Positions 17,234 through 26,087 of a stretch of 64,000 bases of DNA are shown piece after piece. Position 1 is the stretch's first letter; the number at the start of each line of letters is the position of its first letter. This DNA comes from Krasilnikovia cinnamomea (GTDB lineage: Bacteria > Actinomycetota > Actinomycetes > Mycobacteriales > Micromonosporaceae): positions 3,286,001-3,350,000 of the forward strand of contig NZ_SHKY01000001.1 of assembly GCF_004217545.1 (NCBI RefSeq). Reading direction: 5' to 3'. Below the pieces are notes generated by a model. The model saw only the letters and a program-made list of their open reading frames with translations, searched no databases and was not told the origin of the DNA. Made by a program: the position numbers and the translations under genes.

Positions 17234-18559
17234 CTACACCGCGCCGAGGCCCAATAGTTCCGCGACTTCGGGCGACTGCCGCCGCACCACGGCCTCAATC
17301 TGTTCCCACGCGCTCCACTGGTCCACCTGCATCGCCGCCATCCGCAACGCCAGCCCGGCGTTGGCTGCTGCCTGCGAGACGGCACGCACCTCCGCCGGCG
17401 CACCGAGGTCGGCAGGCACGGACGAGCTCTTCCCGCGCGACGTCTTCCGGTAGGCGTCATCAGCCAGCACGCACAGTTCGTTCACTGACGGCTCGATGAA
17501 CTGACGCAACTGGGCCGGCAGCGTGACACGCATCTTCGCTACGTTGATGTTGAATGCCGCATCCAGATCGGTATCGAACTCAACGGCGGCGCGCGCCAGC
17601 TTGGTGTGCTCGTCGATCCCGCGGATGCCGCCCCAGCCTCCCCACTGGACCAGCCGGTCAGCCCGGTACACGTAGAGGCCCTGCTGACGGTTCCAGTTCA
17701 ACGGCCCGGACAACCGGTCAAATCCTGCCGGATCCTTGAACCGGTCACGAGAAGGGAGGACAAATCGCCGGAGCGCCACCTTCCCGACGGAGCCTGCCGA
17801 CTCGATCTCGAACCGCTGCGGCGGCAGCTCGACCGTGGCCGGCTCCTGGCTGGCGAACGGATCCCACGGCGTGACCTTCTGCCCGTTGACGGTGATCACC
17901 AGTTGCGGTCGTGCAGCGGTACCTTCGATGAAACGGTGGAACACCATGCCGAGATGCTCAGCGGTGCGGACGGCGAGCGCGTCCAGCCGTCGACGAGCCC
18001 ATCCACCCTCCGGCCGCTTCTCGGGCAGCACTCTGTCCAGCAGCTGCCAGATCACAACCGTTCCGGTACCTTCGGCGAGCCACTGCCGGGCACGCGCGAC
18101 CGCTGGATCGGCGTTTGAGGGATCGACGATGATCCACTGGTCCCATTCCTCGATGAGGTCGAGGTCCAGCGCTCTGGCGCAGGTACGAACCACCGCCTTG
18201 GAACTGCGGCTGACCACGGTCAGCAGACGGCACTGGGAGAGGGACGCGGTCTTCAGGCCGAGCCCGTAGCGTCCCAGCTCGCCGCGGCTATAACCGCGTC
18301 GCGTACCGAAACGCAGCGCTTCCAGCAGGGCTGACGGGGACATCCCCAAGCCGTCGTCGGCGACGAAAACCCGTGAATCGGTGCCGTCGTACTCGACCAG
18401 AATCTCGACGCGGGTTGCCCCTGCAGCAACGCTGTTGTCCACCACATCGGCCACGGCCGTCGGGAAGTCATAGCCGATGTCCCGCAGCGAGCCACTTAAC
18501 CGCGCCGCAGACGGCGACACGTCGTACCACGCTCCTGCGGCCACCAGATCCTCCGTCAC
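17234..18559 (-). CDS. MORC/MutL-like GHKL ATPase (second copy)
   Basis: 441 residues from GTG 18559. Bergerat-fold motifs: VADVVDNSVAAGA, VADDGLGMSP and GRYGLGLKTASLSQC, then an S5-like region with QGLYVYRADRLVQWGGW near residue 300, matching the same segment in the first copy. It converges on the methyltransferase gene (9-base gap between stops) and is preceded on its own strand by vsr, so vsr and this gene form a second leftward unit. Confidence 0.9.
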   Translation of the reverse strand: MTEDLVAAGAWYDVSPSAARLSGSLRDIGYDFPTAVADVVDNSVAAGATRVEILVEYDGTDSRVFVADDGLGMSPSALLEALRFGTRRGYSRGELGRYGLGLKTASLSQCRLLTVVSRSSKAVVRTCARALDLDLIEEWDQWIIVDPSNADPAVARARQWLAEGTGTVVIWQLLDRVLPEKRPEGGWARRRLDALAVRTAEHLGMVFHRFIEGTAARPQLVITVNGQKVTPWDPFASQEPATVELPPQRFEIESAGSVGKVALRRFVLPSRDRFKDPAGFDRLSGPLNWNRQQGLYVYRADRLVQWGGWGGIRGIDEHTKLARAAVEFDTDLDAAFNINVAKMRVTLPAQLRQFIEPSVNELCVLADDAYRKTSRGKSSSVPADLGAPAEVRAVSQAAANAGLALRMAAMQVDQWSAWEQIEAVVRRQSPEVAELLGLGAV

Positions 18560-18601
18560 GTCGTCACTGAGGACCAGGATGCCACAGGCAATCCAAGATC
18601 A

Positions 18602-19045
18602 CTAAGACAGACCCTCCGGTGGGGCAAAGAAAGCATGTCGCAGCGACAGATACAGTGCCTCGATCCTGTCGGCGGCCGCGTGCGTGTCCTCGTGCTCCCA
18701 TACATGAAGCACCCGCCAACCGCACGAAATGAGGAGTTCGTCCTTTTCTCTGTCGCGCTCAACGTTTCTGGAGAGCTTCGCCCTCCACCACTCCGCATTG
18801 TTCTTCGGCATGGTCGAGTGTGAGGGACACACGTGCCAGAAGCAGCCGTCAACGAAGATCCCCAGCTTGACCCTGGTGAAGACGATGTCCGGTCGACCGG
18901 GTAGCCGACCGTAGTTCACCCTGAAACGCATGCCGCGTCGATGCAGCTCACGTCGCAGGAGCATCTCCGGCTTGGTGCGTTCCCGCGGCATCCGCTGCAT
19001 CTGGGCCGAGACGGCCTCATTCAGCGCCGCTGGGGTACGGCTCAT
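18602..19045 (-). CDS. vsr: Very short patch repair endonuclease
   Basis: 147 residues from ATG 19045 (an in-frame GTG at 19060 is also possible). Full-length Vsr: MQRMPRERTKPEMLLRREL, PGRPDIVFTRVKLGIFVDGCFWH with the catalytic Asp, and the H-x-C-P-x-H metal/histidine pair WHVCPSH, then GWRVLHVWEHE near the end. Vsr nicks next to T:G mismatches that arise by deamination of 5-methylcytosine; in MORC/Z1-type loci it may also act as effector nuclease (inference). Adjacent to the cytosine methyltransferase, as usual. Confidence 0.95.
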   Translation of the reverse strand: MSRTPAALNEAVSAQMQRMPRERTKPEMLLRRELHRRGMRFRVNYGRLPGRPDIVFTRVKLGIFVDGCFWHVCPSHSTMPKNNAEWWRAKLSRNVERDREKDELLISCGWRVLHVWEHEDTHAAADRIEALYLSLRHAFFAPPEGLS

Positions 19046-19060
19046 GGGTCGTCCAGCCAC

Positions 19061-19879
19061 TTCTCAACTGTAGTGGCTACAGGGCTGATGGAGCTGTCGG
19101 CGACGGGGGCTGTTCGTTGCGGCAACGGACCACGGAGACCTCTTTCGATCTGCGGCGACCGCATCACTACCGCGGCGTGCTTCGACCGACCAGTCGGTGC
19201 TGCGAGCGGATTCACACCGTTGTCAGCGTGCGTCGCATTCGGGGGGCGGGTCGTGAACGTCACGGCGCGCGCGACAAAGCAGTGATGTGGGGCAGCGGAC
19301 AGATTGGCATGAGGTCGACAATGTAGCGTGTTGGCCTTTGCGCCCAGTCGAACCGCGGTTCGGGTCGGAAACTCATCGCCGACAGGCGAGCCGCACCACC
19401 ACACCTACTTCGGAGGCCCGCTCCTACACTCCTCCAGAGCGGAAGGATGGACATGAAGACTTCTTCCAATAACGTTTCGAGCTGATTCGGGTTGGGTGCG
19501 GAAAAGCGGATGAGCACCGCCAGACGGAGGATACTCTTCGTGGCGGCACGCACCATTTACTGCCGCTGGGAGAATCCCTGATTAAGCCCGATAACACGGA
19601 GGAGGGCATTGGCAATACCCTGTGCGAGACGTGCATCTCCACCGATTGTCGAATTTAACCAAGTCGACGACCTCGTTCTCATTCAACTTGCTTCTGGCAT
19701 TCTTGCCTAATACGTGCGCCCGCGCCCACAACCGCCCGAATAGGTGTCGATTGGCACTGCTGATTAGAAGGTCGCTCCCACCCGATCAACCGGTCACGAG
19801 CGCGTTTAGGAAATCTCCAGACTGCAACATGCGGCAGGAGGACCGAAGCTAGGAAGGACCAGACGCCGCCAGTGGGGGT
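19061..19879. other. Gene-poor stretch, lower GC, possible decayed gene
   Basis: About 820 bases. From roughly 19440 to 19840 base composition is visibly richer in A and T than the flanks. On the minus strand short conceptual pieces such as GDARLAQGIANALLRVIGLNQGFSQRQ and APNPNQLETLLEEVF look protein-like but are broken by stops, so a decayed gene is possible. I recognise no family. The stretch leads into the IS256 relic. Confidence 0.4.
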
Positions 19880-20186
19880 TCAGCGGGGCACCGACCGGAA
19901 CCGTTGCCGCTGCCCCGTCTGCTCATCGACGCGCTTGTCGTTGACCCGCGGTGCCCGCACCTCCACCGCGCCGGCAGCAGTCATCACCTCCCGCGGCTGC
20001 GCGTACCCGTTGCGGACCACCAACCGCAGCGCCGTCGTCCCGCTTACCAGTCAGCTCGCTGAGGTAAGCGTCCACCTCCGCCTCCAACGCAGCGGCCAAC
20101 ATCCGCCGCGCACCCTCCCGCACCACGTTATCCAGCAGCGAGACGTCCCCACGCTGCGCCCCGTCCTCGGCGACTACCGTCAGCAC
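19880..20186 (-). pseudogene. IS256-family transposase N-terminal fragment
   Basis: The conceptual product begins MLTVVAEDG and continues LLDNVVREGARRMLAAALEAEVDAYLSEL, the classic N-terminus of IS256-family (mutator-type) transposases. After TGKRDDGAA the frame shifts; in another frame it goes on as LVVRNGYAQPREVMTAAGAVEVRAPRVNDKRVDEQTG and soon stops. The DDE catalytic domain is absent. An inactive relic between the MORC/Z1 locus and the next operon. Confidence 0.85.
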
Positions 20187-20336
20187 CGGGCGTACCTTCC
20201 CGACCGACGCGCCAACGTCGGCCTTGCTGGAGATCCAATCCGATCATCGGGGAAGGTACGCCCTTCCCGACCGATCCGCAGGTCTCAAGCATTTCTCTCC
20301 CGCAGCGCGGAGCGATTCGCATTCACCCAGTCGCGA

Positions 20337-21059
20337 CTACGCTGCCCGGAATCGTGCGAACTCGGCAGGTAACAGTTCGAGCATCCGACTACTGGGCATT
20401 CCGTGGATATCCCATGTGAGGTCGAATTGGTTGAGCACGGCTGCGAGACGGCGGGCTGAGCCTCCGCCCTTCGTCGCCGCGCCGCGCTTGATCTTCTGGG
20501 TGGCTGGGTCGTAGTAGAGCTCGGTGATGGCCTGTAACAAGTTCCGGTTGACGATGAACTCTTGGCGCGAGGCGAACTGCTCGACCACGTCGCCGGGTGC
20601 GTTCACCGGCGTCGCCAGCACGGCCATGGCCAAGTCGGGATTCTCTCGATGCGCTTTGTAGATCCGGTACGGGCCGGCCAATAGGTGGCGGTAGTACCGT
20701 CGGTAGTCGTCCGCGGAAAGGATCCACCGAGCCTGCTCACCCAGGCTTCTACCCTTTTCTCCCTCGGGCGCGAGGATGTCGATCCAAGCCAGCGCCAGCC
20801 AGCTCCACAGCCCCTCGTTCCGCTCGATGTCACCGAGCTGTTCGGCGTACGGGCGCAGTGCCTCGAAGAAGTACTCGGCGGATTCCCGACGGTTCATCAA
20901 TGGAGTAATCTCCAACACCGGCCGGCCAGGGACGATATCCGTCAACCCTGGATCATCACGAAGGGCGGCCACGTCGACGGAATGCCCGCTACGAATTTCG
21001 TCCAGTGCGTCACCGAATTGTTTGATGCCTGCCGGCCGGAATGTTCGCAAGTGGATCAT
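20337..21059 (-). CDS. DUF6339-like protein
   Basis: 240 residues. I place it in the DUF6339 family by overall pattern: WSWLALAWIDILAP near residue 85, a DDYRRYYRHLLAGPYRIYKAH segment near 120, VVEQFASRQEFIVNRNLLQAITELYYD near 160 and a terminal LTWDIHGMPSSRMLELLPAEFARF. Function of the family is unknown to me. The protein is soluble and helical with many aromatic residues. It is the last gene of a three-gene operon; ATG overlaps the preceding stop (ATGA). Confidence 0.7.
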   Translation of the reverse strand: MIHLRTFRPAGIKQFGDALDEIRSGHSVDVAALRDDPGLTDIVPGRPVLEITPLMNRRESAEYFFEALRPYAEQLGDIERNEGLWSWLALAWIDILAPEGEKGRSLGEQARWILSADDYRRYYRHLLAGPYRIYKAHRENPDLAMAVLATPVNAPGDVVEQFASRQEFIVNRNLLQAITELYYDPATQKIKRGAATKGGGSARRLAAVLNQFDLTWDIHGMPSSRMLELLPAEFARFRAA

Positions 21060-21838
21060 TGCTCCGCCTCCGTATCGATAACCGCCAAGAGATCATCGAA
21101 CAGGTGCGCGCGGCGCGTGAAGGCGAAAACCACCTCGTCTACCCAGGTTTCGAACTTGTCCTCCTCATGCGCCTGCGGAGTCGGCCATCCCAACCCTTCG
21201 ACGAAGCGTTTCCAGGGCCACACCGGATCCCCCGGTTCGGCTTCGTCGACGTCCTGCTGGCGCAGCATCCAGATTGCAATCTCGCGAAGCACAGCAGGCA
21301 GAACGAGCGCCCTGAACTCCGCCGAGCCGACGAAGTCTCTCCAGTTGGGCAGATTTCGGTTGACGTACACGATGGGCCTGTCGTCGCTGGTATCGAGCTT
21401 CCACGTCAACTGCTCGAGATCCTGGGCCTTAAATGGAAGGATCGATTCCCGTGCGGCCGCCCCCGTCGTCGGTGACTCTCCCTCGCCTGCGTCATGTGGG
21501 ACGCGCAGCCGATCGGCGACCGCGAGCAGCTTCCCGAGGTCTGCCTCACTGTCTCCGATGACCTTGACTCGGAAGCCGATTCCTTGATGCGAGTCGAACT
21601 CCGTTAATGCAACGTTATCGAGGTGGACGATGTCTCCCACGCGGCCACACTGGAAGCGCATGTAGTTCGTCTGATTCTGGGCCTCAACGATCACCCGCGC
21701 GTCCGACGGCAGGCCCATGTCGTCGACGTTAAGGCGGCTTGTGCTGAGACGGAGGTCTTGCGGCGATCCGCTCGTGCTCAACGCGACACGGTTCCCGTCC
21801 AAGCGGAGACGTCCCGTGTAGTTCAATCTGGCGGTCAT
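21056..21838 (-). CDS. Unknown protein, middle gene of GHKL operon
   Basis: 260 residues from ATG 21838, which overlaps the stop of the GHKL ATPase gene. The first ~110 residues look beta-rich (LNYTGRLRLDGNRVAL; ARVIVEAQNQTNYMRFQCG; GIGFRVKVIGDSEADL) and the rest helical (LPAVLREIAIWMLRQQDVDE; WPWKRFVEGLGW). No catalytic motif recognised. Overlap at both ends means it is made in step with the ATPase and the DUF6339-like protein, so it is probably a complex partner. Confidence 0.7.
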   Translation of the reverse strand: MTARLNYTGRLRLDGNRVALSTSGSPQDLRLSTSRLNVDDMGLPSDARVIVEAQNQTNYMRFQCGRVGDIVHLDNVALTEFDSHQGIGFRVKVIGDSEADLGKLLAVADRLRVPHDAGEGESPTTGAAARESILPFKAQDLEQLTWKLDTSDDRPIVYVNRNLPNWRDFVGSAEFRALVLPAVLREIAIWMLRQQDVDEAEPGDPVWPWKRFVEGLGWPTPQAHEEDKFETWVDEVVFAFTRRAHLFDDLLAVIDTEAEQ

Positions 21839-23796
21839 ACGGCACCGCCTCGCCGTGCACGTACCTTCAGGTCGCGGTTCGCATCGAAACCCCTGACTTG
21901 GAGGCGGAAGTCGCCTTGGTCGTCGACCCGAACGGTAAGCGTGTTGCCATACTGGTCTATGACCTGGCCGCCAGATGCCTCGATCTGTAGAGCGGACAGC
22001 TTGAAGTCCTCGGCGCTCCATTTTTGGAAGGGGTCGCCGCGCCGAACATCGTAGGCGGCTGCTACCTCCATGGTCTCGACGCCAGCTCCCTCCCCGACGA
22101 TCTCGACGGCGAATCCGCCGTCGATCCGGGATACTTGAATGCGGCGTCGACTGGGTCCCCCGGGGCTGCGTCGGCCGTCACCTCGGGGCTGCCTACCTCG
22201 CTCGGGCGGGACCCCCTCCCGACGTCCGGATCCTGCGCCCCCTTCCGAAGGTTGACCGTGACCGGATCGTGTGGGCTCTTCGTCGCTTCCGTCCTCACCG
22301 TCACCATCGGGTTTAGGCTCCGGACCCAGCAGTTCGGCCGGAACTGAGAAGAGGTCGGCGGCAAGTGTGGGATCCTCCTCGTCCTCCTCGCCCTGCACAA
22401 TCCGGAGAAGTTCGGCGGGTGCCTTCTTGACGAAGGAGATCCAGTCCCGCCCATGCGCGTAGTTGCCAGTGAACTTCGCGCTCCTGGCCGACCAGTCGAC
22501 GTGTGCGGGACCTTCCGCATCGCCGAGCATTCGGGCAAGGCTTTCTTCCCGGATCAAGACAGCGGCACGCACACCCGAGATAGGACACATGACTCTGGGG
22601 ACGATCAGGCCTTCACGAGCGAAGAGAGCGTGCCCGCGGCGGCCGGGCTCTGGCTGCAGGAAGACGTCGAAGTACGAATCTGAGACCTGCCGCGGGTTCT
22701 TCATCTCCACCCGCACCGGCACCCGGAATGCGACTAACTCACCAGCGGCGAGTGCTGCCTTTGCCGCGTGCTGGTCATCGAGCTTGACGAGGTCCGGTTC
22801 CCATGCGGGGGCGCCGTCCTGTTCCTTCACCTGCACGTAGTGACTTTCCGGGATATCGAGCGCCGCGTTGATGAACGTCACATTGGCCCGAATTTCGTCA
22901 TCCAAATCGGCGGACAGCTCCGGCAGGCTCTCATGATCGATCTGGACCGGTTCGTAGTCGCCGTCCTCGACGCTGGCCACCAACTCGCCCGTTAGGATCG
23001 CGATGAAATAGTCCTGAATAATGGCTTCGATCAAGCTTTCGGCATCGAAGTTCGCAACCACAAAGGGAATTACGATGCTCAGTCCCGGGTCATCATCGGC
23101 CCTTACTACATTCCATGTATTCTTGAAAGCATTGATGGTTCTCCGGTCGCTGACCGGAACGTGCACCCCGCCGAGGTACTTCCCCCACCATCCGTCCGGC
23201 TCGTATGGCGTTCCGTCGATGGTGTGGTTCGGCGCGATGGCCTGCCCCATCAGCAGGGGGCCAGGCGGATGATCCTCTGCTCGCACAGTGAGGCCGAAGA
23301 AAGCGCGAATACCACTTGCGCGAGGAAATACCAGCTTGCCGATACCCCAACGTCCGCGGTCCGATCCTGATTTCCCCGACTTCCCTTCCGCCCTGAAAAA
23401 GTAGAAAAAGTCGTTCCGGTCATCGAGGTCTGGCACCCAAGCCGCGGGATCACCTCGCAGCCCGCCGGTATTGAAGTCCTCCACTACGAGGTACCGGCAC
23501 GGTTCGCCTTCGTGCTCAGCCGCTTCAGGCATCGCTTCCTGGAGGTGTGGCCAGATACCTTCAAAGTAGCGAGCCGCACTTCCAGGTGGAACTGCATGCT
23601 CGTCCCCTGAAACGTAGAAGCGCACCCAGGCGGGCTCTCCCTTGTCCCACGTTGCATCCAGGATGTTCTGGACCGCCTCCCGCACGAAAGCAGCGAGCGC
23701 GTCACGAATCGACGCGTCGTTGAAGAACTCGTCGGGAACAGGCTCACGCAGCTTGCTGCCGGGTTGCCGCTCCAGGTATTCCCACTGCTTCGCCAT
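21835..23796 (-). CDS. GHKL/Hsp90-fold ATPase, candidate defence ATPase
   Basis: 653 residues from ATG 23796 (GGGGAGCG upstream). A divergent Bergerat ATP-binding fold is visible: N-box FVREAVQNILDATW at residues ~43-56, a G1-like VVEDFNTGGLRGD near 105-117, and a glycine lid SGSDRGRWGIGKLVFPRAS near 145-163. This differs from MORC/MutL and from histidine kinases. The C-terminal ~150 residues are charged and low-complexity (proline, glycine, arginine) followed by a small beta domain (VSRIDGGFAVEIVGEGAG). First gene of a strictly overlapping three-gene operon. Confidence 0.75.
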   Translation of the reverse strand: MAKQWEYLERQPGSKLREPVPDEFFNDASIRDALAAFVREAVQNILDATWDKGEPAWVRFYVSGDEHAVPPGSAARYFEGIWPHLQEAMPEAAEHEGEPCRYLVVEDFNTGGLRGDPAAWVPDLDDRNDFFYFFRAEGKSGKSGSDRGRWGIGKLVFPRASGIRAFFGLTVRAEDHPPGPLLMGQAIAPNHTIDGTPYEPDGWWGKYLGGVHVPVSDRRTINAFKNTWNVVRADDDPGLSIVIPFVVANFDAESLIEAIIQDYFIAILTGELVASVEDGDYEPVQIDHESLPELSADLDDEIRANVTFINAALDIPESHYVQVKEQDGAPAWEPDLVKLDDQHAAKAALAAGELVAFRVPVRVEMKNPRQVSDSYFDVFLQPEPGRRGHALFAREGLIVPRVMCPISGVRAAVLIREESLARMLGDAEGPAHVDWSARSAKFTGNYAHGRDWISFVKKAPAELLRIVQGEEDEEDPTLAADLFSVPAELLGPEPKPDGDGEDGSDEEPTRSGHGQPSEGGAGSGRREGVPPERGRQPRGDGRRSPGGPSRRRIQVSRIDGGFAVEIVGEGAGVETMEVAAAYDVRRGDPFQKWSAEDFKLSALQIEASGGQVIDQYGNTLTVRVDDQGDFRLQVRGFDANRDLKVRARRGGAV

Positions 23797-24323
23797 AGCC
23801 CCGCGCTCCCCATACTGCGGCAACAGTTGAGTGGTTCCGAACGATCGTACCGGGGGCGGCGACAGGATGGTGGAGGTCTGCTAGGGCGCGCCACCTACCC
23901 CTTCGAAGCCCTCCAGCTGACAACGGACGGGAACCGCTGCGGTGGAAGGTGCCTTCCGATCGACGTCCACAGATCGGGAAAGGGCGGCGACGGCCGTGCG
24001 TTCGTGTCACAGGCGGTTCTCAGGCTGTCGGACTGACCCTCGCCAAAGTAGCCCGAAGCGTGACTCGCGTACGCAGCACCACTTTGACATCGACCGAAGG
24101 CTTATGCCTGCGGATGATGAGGGTCTATGCCGGGGAGCGTCTGCTAGGACGCTTGGAGGTGGCAGGTCTGGATGCTTGAGTGCACCCGGATAGAGACCTC
24201 TTGAGGGGCAGTTCCGATCCGACGCGCAGGCGACCATTTCGGTCGGGCCCGGCAAGCGGTTTCGAACTGGAGGCGCACGTTTGTGCTCTTCCTCGAAGTC
24301 TGCTGGGCCCGCAGCTGTCTTGA
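23797..24323. other. Intergenic stretch upstream of GHKL operon
   Basis: About 530 bases between the GHKL ATPase start and the end of the VapC-like gene, both on the minus strand. Must contain the GHKL operon promoter; no box could be assigned confidently. No further gene or RNA seen. Confidence 0.5.
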
Positions 24324-24764
24324 TCAGGTGAGCGGGATCGCCCTGATGGTGGTGCGGGTCGCGGCGTAGATGAACGGCGGTGTTTCGGACCAGCATCGCT
24401 CGATGTCTCGCCAACGGCACAGGACAACCTCGAGCTGAGCGAACACGCTTCCCGCATCCGCGCCCGTCAACGCGACCATCCTGGCCCGGTGTTCCCGGAC
24501 CGCGGCAATCTCCAACCGGTGCTCCTGGATATGCCGATCGCGGGTGATGATCAGCCAACCCCGGGCGGCTACCTCCGGAATCCACTGCGTGTCCTTGACA
24601 GCCGGCGAGGTGATCGGGCAGGCCGGTCGGGACCGCTTGTGGATCACAGCCCCAGGGTCGCCCGGATATGTGACATCGGAACGAAGATTGGCAAGCACCC
24701 TGGCGAGACCGAGAAGATCCGCGTCAACGTAGAACCGGACCTCGGCGGGCTTGATCCTGCTCAC
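24324..24764 (-). CDS. VapC45-like PIN toxin
   Basis: 146 residues from the GTG that overlaps the antitoxin stop (GTGA). PIN-like acidic residues are visible: FYVDADLLGLARVL near residue 10, KDTQWIPEVAARGW near 60 and ITRDRHIQEHRLEI near 75. This order matches the VapC45 type of PIN-like ribonuclease toxin paired with DUF433 antitoxins. Likely cuts RNA when free of the antitoxin (known for the superfamily, inferred here). Confidence 0.8.
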   Translation of the reverse strand: MSRIKPAEVRFYVDADLLGLARVLANLRSDVTYPGDPGAVIHKRSRPACPITSPAVKDTQWIPEVAARGWLIITRDRHIQEHRLEIAAVREHRARMVALTGADAGSVFAQLEVVLCRWRDIERCWSETPPFIYAATRTTIRAIPLT

Positions 24765-25486
24765 GCCGCGCGCGAGGCATTCGCGCGCTGGGAGAGTTCG
24801 TACGCCAACGCCCACCGCACGTCGGGCACGTCGAGCTGGTACATCCCGGCGATCTCCTCGACGTCCAGGCCCGCGTCGTCCTGCTCCCACACCACCTCTG
24901 TACTGATGCCCTTCACCGACGGCTTACCGAACCGCACATCGGGCAGAATCCGCACCGGGGACTGCGGATCCGACGCTGGCCGCCACCCGGCCGCCACGTC
25001 ACCATCCCAGGTGACCCGCTCCACGAACGCCGCCGACGGCGGCGTCAACAGCAACTGGTCACCGACGACAGCGACAAGACAGTAGTCCGGATCGAGCCCG
25101 GCCACGGCCTGAGCCTCCAGGACCAGCTTGCGGCCCGCGACGTAGGGACGGCGGTCGGCCAGCGGATACGGCACGTCGAATTTCTCCCGAAGAAGATCGA
25201 TGAAGGCCCGCAGCTCCACCATCGGCACACCGTGCGTACGCCGATACTCCCGCAGCAGTCCCGCCTCGACGAACTCTGCCCAAGTCACCGACCGGCCACT
25301 ACGCGACTCCGCCCGCAGCACCGGCTTGTAGCTGCGACCCCGACGCTCGCCGCCCTCCAGCCAGTAGTGCAGCGTCGACTGGGGCACCCGTAACAGTCGG
25401 GCCGCCTCCGACTCCGAGAAAACCTCACGTTCCAGGACGCTTACCACATGGGCAGTCTCCCACGTGAGGCCCTCATTGGTGCACAT
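24761..25486 (-). CDS. VapB45-like antitoxin with HTH and DUF433 domains
   Basis: 241 residues from ATG 25486. N-terminal MerR/excisionase-like HTH (SESEAARLLRVPQSTLHYWLEG, residues ~25-46) and C-terminal DUF433 domain (FGKPSVKGISTEVVWEQDDAGLDVEEIAGMYQL, about residues 185-220). The length and domain order match the VapB45 antitoxin of Mycobacterium. It precedes and overlaps the toxin gene and probably binds its own promoter through the HTH. Confidence 0.82.
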   Translation of the reverse strand: MCTNEGLTWETAHVVSVLEREVFSESEAARLLRVPQSTLHYWLEGGERRGRSYKPVLRAESRSGRSVTWAEFVEAGLLREYRRTHGVPMVELRAFIDLLREKFDVPYPLADRRPYVAGRKLVLEAQAVAGLDPDYCLVAVVGDQLLLTPPSAAFVERVTWDGDVAAGWRPASDPQSPVRILPDVRFGKPSVKGISTEVVWEQDDAGLDVEEIAGMYQLDVPDVRWALAYELSQRANASRAA

Positions 25487-26087
25487 GCCTGGGACGGTCG
25501 CGGTCAGCGGAGTCAAACGGCTTCGCTGCGGCGCTCATCCGTGCGGCTGACGGTGATCAAGATGCTCGAGGTGGACCGTCCACTCGGTGGGCTCTCATCC
25601 GGTTTCGCGACGAGATGTGGTCGGCGTGACCCATGGGGACAGCCCGAGGCCTCGCCCCATTAGGGTCTGACTGTCGCCCGGCGCGGCCGTACGCCATCCA
25701 CGGGATCTGCGCGACAAGCCGACGTCGTCCTCGTGCCGTCCGGGCAACGGACTCGTGACGCGTCCCTCCCCAGTGCGATATCAAGCAGGTCGATGCTTGC
25801 CCGGAGGTGCGCCGGCCGCGTAGCGTCGGAGACGGACGTCGGCTTGCCCGAACGACCGCTCTGATAATGATTCGCCGCGTGAGACTGCGGAGCCTGACGA
25901 GTCGGCCATCGATGCCGAGAGGCTGAAACCCCGCCAGCGGCACTCCTCACCTTCTTCATTTCCCGTGGCCCCGGCACGTCGGCCGTCCGTCCCGCCGTCC
26001 CTATCTCCGGTGGGCGTTGCCCGGTGCTGCCCCGCGTACAAGTCCGAGGCAGCAGGGGCACGACACCGAACCTGCGAGGAGCGCCCG
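25487..26087. other. Intergenic stretch, divergent promoters
   Basis: About 600 bases between the leftward antitoxin gene and a rightward nuclease-like gene. Several open frames exist on both strands but none has a plausible ribosome site plus protein-like sequence. Presumably holds divergent promoters. Confidence 0.45.
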
